Assembly: GCA_017472105.1 (NCBI GenBank)
Contig: JAFUQY010000338.1
Location: 1-7,992 of the forward strand
Source of the DNA: Clostridia bacterium
GTDB taxonomy: Bacteria > Bacillota_A > Clostridia > Oscillospirales > CAG-272
DNA: 7,992 bases
Direction: 5' to 3'
The notes beneath the pieces are model-generated. The model saw only the letters and a program-made list of their open reading frames with translations. It made no database searches and was not told where the DNA came from. Made by a program: the position numbers and the translations under genes. Below, piece after piece: positions 5,814 to 7,992 of this stretch. How positions within the stretch are numbered: position 1 is the first letter of the stretch; every line of letters starts with the position of its first letter.

Positions 5814-6384
5814 GTGGTATGACTACCTCTGGATCTGGACGATTGTGTATTTCGCGCTCGGATTCTTCAATATTCTGTTCGCATGGCTCGGCATGATCGA
5901 CTTCCTCGTTCCGCTGGGATTTGCCCTCTTCGGAGGGAATAAATACTTCTGCAACCGATTCTGCGGCAGGGGACAGCTCTTTGCAAAGCTCGGCGGCAGC
6001 TGCAAATGCTCCCGGAACAAGCCCACGCCGAACTGGATCGCATCGAAGTGGTTCCGGTACGGATTTCTTGTATTCTTCCTCACCATGTTCGGCGTGATGA
6101 TCTTCAATACATACCTCGTCGCCGCCGGAGCGGAAAATCTGAAAGAAGCGCTCAAGCTCTTCTGGATGTTCCGCGTGCCGTGGGGATGGACGTACACTGC
6201 CGGCTCGGTCCCGGACTGGATCGCCCAGTTTGCGTTCGGGTTTTACAGCATGATGCTGACCTCCACGCTGATCGGACTGATCGTGATGGTGCTGTTCAGA
6301 CCGCGGTCGTGGTGCGCCTTCTGCCCGATGGGAACGATGACGCAGATGATCTGCAAAATTAAAAACAGGGGTGAGAGGGAATGA
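5803..6384 (+). CDS. Membrane protein with NapH-like iron-sulfur cysteine motifs
   Basis: 193 residues from ATG 5803. Hydrophobic helices are seen at about 9-29, possibly 31-46, 86-107 and 144-166. After the first helices comes YFCNRFCGRGQLF (Cys50 and Cys54, a Cx3C), then CKC (Cys67 and Cys69). Near the C-terminus is SWCAFCPMGTMTQMIC (Cys171, Cys174 and Cys184). The CP and CG motifs with neighbouring Gly resemble the quinol- or ferredoxin-linked membrane iron-sulfur proteins of the NapH/NosR/CcoG group. The full Cx2Cx2Cx3C pattern is not present, so cluster number and ligands are uncertain. It would move electrons across or along the membrane. It is the last gene of the operon; the ferredoxin upstream is the likely partner. 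The next gene starts 61 nt later without a convincing terminator, so read-through is possible. Confidence 0.87.
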   Translation: MKRKWYDYLWIWTIVYFALGFFNILFAWLGMIDFLVPLGFALFGGNKYFCNRFCGRGQLFAKLGGSCKCSRNKPTPNWIASKWFRYGFLVFFLTMFGVMIFNTYLVAAGAENLKEALKLFWMFRVPWGWTYTAGSVPDWIAQFAFGFYSMMLTSTLIGLIVMVLFRPRSWCAFCPMGTMTQMICKIKNRGERE

Positions 6385-6445
6385 CTGCCCTCGGCTCCGA
6401 TGAAACAGCTATATTAAAAATTCTGACGATAAAGGAGAACCAACC

Positions 6446-7465
6446 ATGCCAAAACTCATCCACATCACGGATTTGTACCACCCGCACGCCGATCCCGACG
6501 ACCACTTTGACCTTGCGCAGATTTTCGCTCTTGCAAAGAAAGGGGATATCGAGCTGTGTCAGGTCATCATCGACTGGCCGGCGTTCGATTTCCATGGCGA
6601 TCCCGCACTTGCCGCCGTTGCACAGATGAATCTGCTGTCGGGCAGGAATGTTCCGGTGACCGTCGGTGCCGATATCGGCAGACTGCGCGGCAGACCGGAG
6701 CTCTGGAAGAATGCGTCTCCCGAGGACGTCAAGGCGGCTGACCGCATCCTCGAAATCCTCCGGAATTCTGACGAAAAAGTTTACATCACGATCGTCGGCG
6801 GATGTCTGGATACCGCGATTGCGCTCGCACGTGATCCCGATGCGTTCCGTGAAAAATGCGCCGGAATCGTTCTCAACGCCGGATCGGGCACGAATACCGA
6901 AAATCTGGAGTGGAACGTAAACCTCGGCAGAGTGGAGTACAGCGCGATTTTCTCCGCTCCCTGTCCGATTTACTGGAACCCGTGCTTTGACAACATCGAA
7001 ACCGGTCAAGGCAGGTACAAAACCTACTGGAAATTCCCGATGAAGCGCGTGTTCTCCGAGGCGAGCAGCCGTCTCAACGCGTATTTTATCTACATGCTCA
7101 CGAAGAATCCCGACGGAAAGTACCTGCGCGTTCTCGATCAGGCTGTCGATGAAACGGTTCTGACCGAATGGGGCGAGGCCGACCGGAACATGTGGTGCAC
7201 CGGCTCAATCTTCGGCATTGCCGGTCTGACGGTGAGCATGGACGGAGAGATTCATCCCGCAGACGCATGCGCCGATCCCGTGTATTCCTACGAACCGATC
7301 CGCGTCTCCTGTGACGGAAACGGTGTGACGACGTGGGAAAGCCTTGAGGGAACCGGATGCACCGATGACACTGCCGCGCCGCGGTATATTTCCCGGATCA
7401 ATGACGAAGAAAAGTACGCCGAAGCGATGACGAAAGCACTGGCGGAAATTCTGAAGCAGCTGTAA
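6446..7465 (+). CDS. Nucleoside-hydrolase-like protein (DUF1593-type)
   Basis: 339 residues. The N-terminus resembles inosine/uridine-preferring nucleoside hydrolases: ITDLYHPHADPDDHFDLA (7-24) carries the Asp-rich Ca-binding type motif DPDDHFD (16-22), and ITIVGGCLDTAIAL (114-127) and EWNVNL (155-160) match later conserved blocks of the fold. The usual DTDPGxDD start is altered to ADPDDHFD, which is the variant seen in DUF1593-type relatives, so classic ribosyl hydrolysis should not be assumed. There is no signal peptide. RBS AAAGGAG is at 6431-6437, eight bases before the ATG. It lies 61 nt after the redox operon with no clear terminator, and may be transcribed with it. Its link to the operon's function is unclear; it may instead be part of sugar or nucleoside salvage. 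Confidence 0.85.
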   Translation: MPKLIHITDLYHPHADPDDHFDLAQIFALAKKGDIELCQVIIDWPAFDFHGDPALAAVAQMNLLSGRNVPVTVGADIGRLRGRPELWKNASPEDVKAADRILEILRNSDEKVYITIVGGCLDTAIALARDPDAFREKCAGIVLNAGSGTNTENLEWNVNLGRVEYSAIFSAPCPIYWNPCFDNIETGQGRYKTYWKFPMKRVFSEASSRLNAYFIYMLTKNPDGKYLRVLDQAVDETVLTEWGEADRNMWCTGSIFGIAGLTVSMDGEIHPADACADPVYSYEPIRVSCDGNGVTTWESLEGTGCTDDTAAPRYISRINDEEKYAEAMTKALAEILKQL

Positions 7466-7585
7466 GCGGCAAACTGTCCGCAAATCCGTTCATTTCGGTG
7501 ATATATTATCCTGTTGTAATCAAGTACCGCATAACTCCGGCAAATCCGGCGGATACTGAACCAATGACAGGAAAGGGAAGCGGAA

Positions 7586-7765
7586 ATGAACAGAACGGGA
7601 CAGAAACCCAAAACGGATCATACGCAGAAGAAGCGTGCGGAATACGAGCGGCTCTGGCTGACGTACTACAACGATACTCTATATGCGAAGGGAATCATCA
7701 CGGAAGAGCAGCGGAACCGTATGCGGATACGGATCGTGAACCGCAGTGCCGCCGCGGGAAGATAA
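7586..7765 (+). CDS. Small hypothetical protein, 59 residues
   Basis: Runs from ATG 7586 to TAA 7763-7765. It starts MNRTGQKPK and continues with a basic, helical-looking segment, LTYYNDTLYAKGII (25-38), and an Arg-rich tail, NRMRIRIVNRS (44-54). Hydrophobic and charged residues are spaced like a helical hairpin, and the gene ends directly before a strong terminator, which supports it as real. The upstream site AAAGGG (7572-7577) gives eight bases to the ATG, a weak-to-moderate RBS. I do not recognise a domain; DNA or RNA binding is only a guess from the basic charge. Confidence 0.65.
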   Translation: MNRTGQKPKTDHTQKKRAEYERLWLTYYNDTLYAKGIITEEQRNRMRIRIVNRSAAAGR

Positions 7766-7771
7766 CAGATG

Positions 7772-7805
7772 AAAGAGAGGATTGCAGACGCTTTCCTCTT
7801 TTTTT
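7772..7805 (+). terminator. Intrinsic terminator after the 59-residue gene
   Basis: AAAGAGAGG (7772-7780) pairs with CCTCTTTTT (7795-7803) with one G-U wobble, and the T-run extends through 7805 and resumes shortly after. It closes the plus-strand transcription unit before the promoter at 7914. Confidence 0.82.
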
Positions 7806-7913
7806 GTGTTTTTTTCGATGCGGCGAAATGGATGAAATATAAAAAATGTATGGTTTTTCCGGTGCTTTGGCATATATTTCCACGATTCCCGCAGGTTTTA
7901 TGCCGAACTTTCA

Positions 7914-7942
7914 TTGACATAAATTGCATTCGGTGTTATAAT
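7914..7942 (+). promoter_or_regulatory. Consensus sigma-A promoter facing out of the right edge
   Basis: TTGACA (7914-7919), a 17-nt spacer, and TATAAT (7937-7942). The stretch 7806-7913 before it is AT-rich and holds no gene I can support. No start codon with an RBS was found before the window ends, so the driven gene lies outside. Confidence 0.82.
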
Positions 7943-7949
7943 GTAATTT
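7921..7949. promoter_or_regulatory. Candidate operator dyad overlapping the right-edge promoter
   Basis: AAATTGCATT (7921-7930) and AATGTAATTT (7940-7949) are a 10-bp inverted repeat with a single G-T mismatch and a 9-nt centre, covering most of the spacer and the -10 box. It would allow a dimeric repressor to block the promoter. The protein that binds it is unknown. Confidence 0.5.
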
Positions 7950-7992
7950 GAATAAAAGTGTAGGTTTATACGGAATTTGGAAGTTTTACGAC

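Noticed and set aside
3954..6384. Selenocysteine TGA codons within the redox operon
   Set aside because: All five frames end at normal stop codons with full-length domains, and the CxxC and FeS sites use ordinary cysteines.
6375..6392. GAGGG/CCCTC hairpin at the end of the redox operon
   Set aside because: It has only 5 bp of stem, spans the stop codon and is not followed by a T-run, so it is not a convincing terminator.
6410..6415. TATATT as a possible -10 box before the nucleoside-hydrolase-like gene
   Set aside because: No -35-like hexamer is found at 16-18 nt upstream.
6359..7009. Minus-strand open frame (216 codons) opposite the nucleoside-hydrolase-like gene
   Set aside because: It has no recognisable motif and is antisense to a gene with clear family features and RBS.
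7466..7481. GCGG/CCGC hairpin just after the nucleoside-hydrolase-like gene
   Set aside because: The 4-bp stem lacks a following T-run and is too weak to call a terminator.

Overview
The window looks like chromosomal DNA from an anaerobic, low-oxygen-lifestyle Firmicute (Clostridia-like). The basis is near-consensus sigma-A promoters (TTGACA, 17-nt spacer, TATAAT), strong GGAGG-type ribosome binding sites, short intrinsic terminators, tightly overlapping genes and a ferredoxin-based redox operon. Codons look moderately GC-rich by eye; the genus cannot be named from this sequence alone. No rRNA, tRNA, CRISPR array, insertion sequence or attachment site was seen.

Layout. (1) Positions 1-995, plus strand: the 3' part of an alkaline-phosphatase-superfamily hydrolase, overlapping by 4 nt a complete histidine-phosphatase (phosphoglycerate-mutase-like) gene. 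A bidirectional intrinsic terminator follows at about 1024-1056. (2) Positions 1093-3794, minus strand: a two-gene operon, read right to left, of a hexapeptide-repeat acyltransferase and a heparinase II/III-type polysaccharide lyase. They overlap by 4 nt and are driven by a clear promoter at 3827-3855. (3) Positions 3898-6384, plus strand: a divergent five-gene operon with a perfect-consensus promoter flanked by an inverted repeat (candidate operator). It encodes an ArsR-family repressor with an arsenic-type CxC motif, a CSCS-motif membrane permease (ArsP/DUF318-like), a thioredoxin-fold protein with a CxxC site and a Cys-x-Cys N-terminal extension, a 2[4Fe-4S] ferredoxin, and a membrane protein with NapH-like cysteine clusters. 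(4) Positions 6446-7465: a nucleoside-hydrolase-like (DUF1593-type) protein. (5) Positions 7586-7765: a small 59-residue hypothetical gene with its own terminator. (6) A strong promoter at 7914-7942 overlapped by a dyad, firing out of the right edge.

How the parts may work together. The five-gene operon is the most interesting part. Cys-rich sensing, a permease with paired cysteines, a dithiol protein and two iron-sulfur electron carriers are translationally coupled, which suggests metalloid or organometal(loid) detoxification in which ferredoxin electrons are fed to a thiol relay and/or the transporter. That is inference. What is visible is the architecture and the motifs. The lyase/acyltransferase pair fits carbohydrate (uronate-containing or acetylated glycan) metabolism and shares only the intergenic control region with the redox operon.
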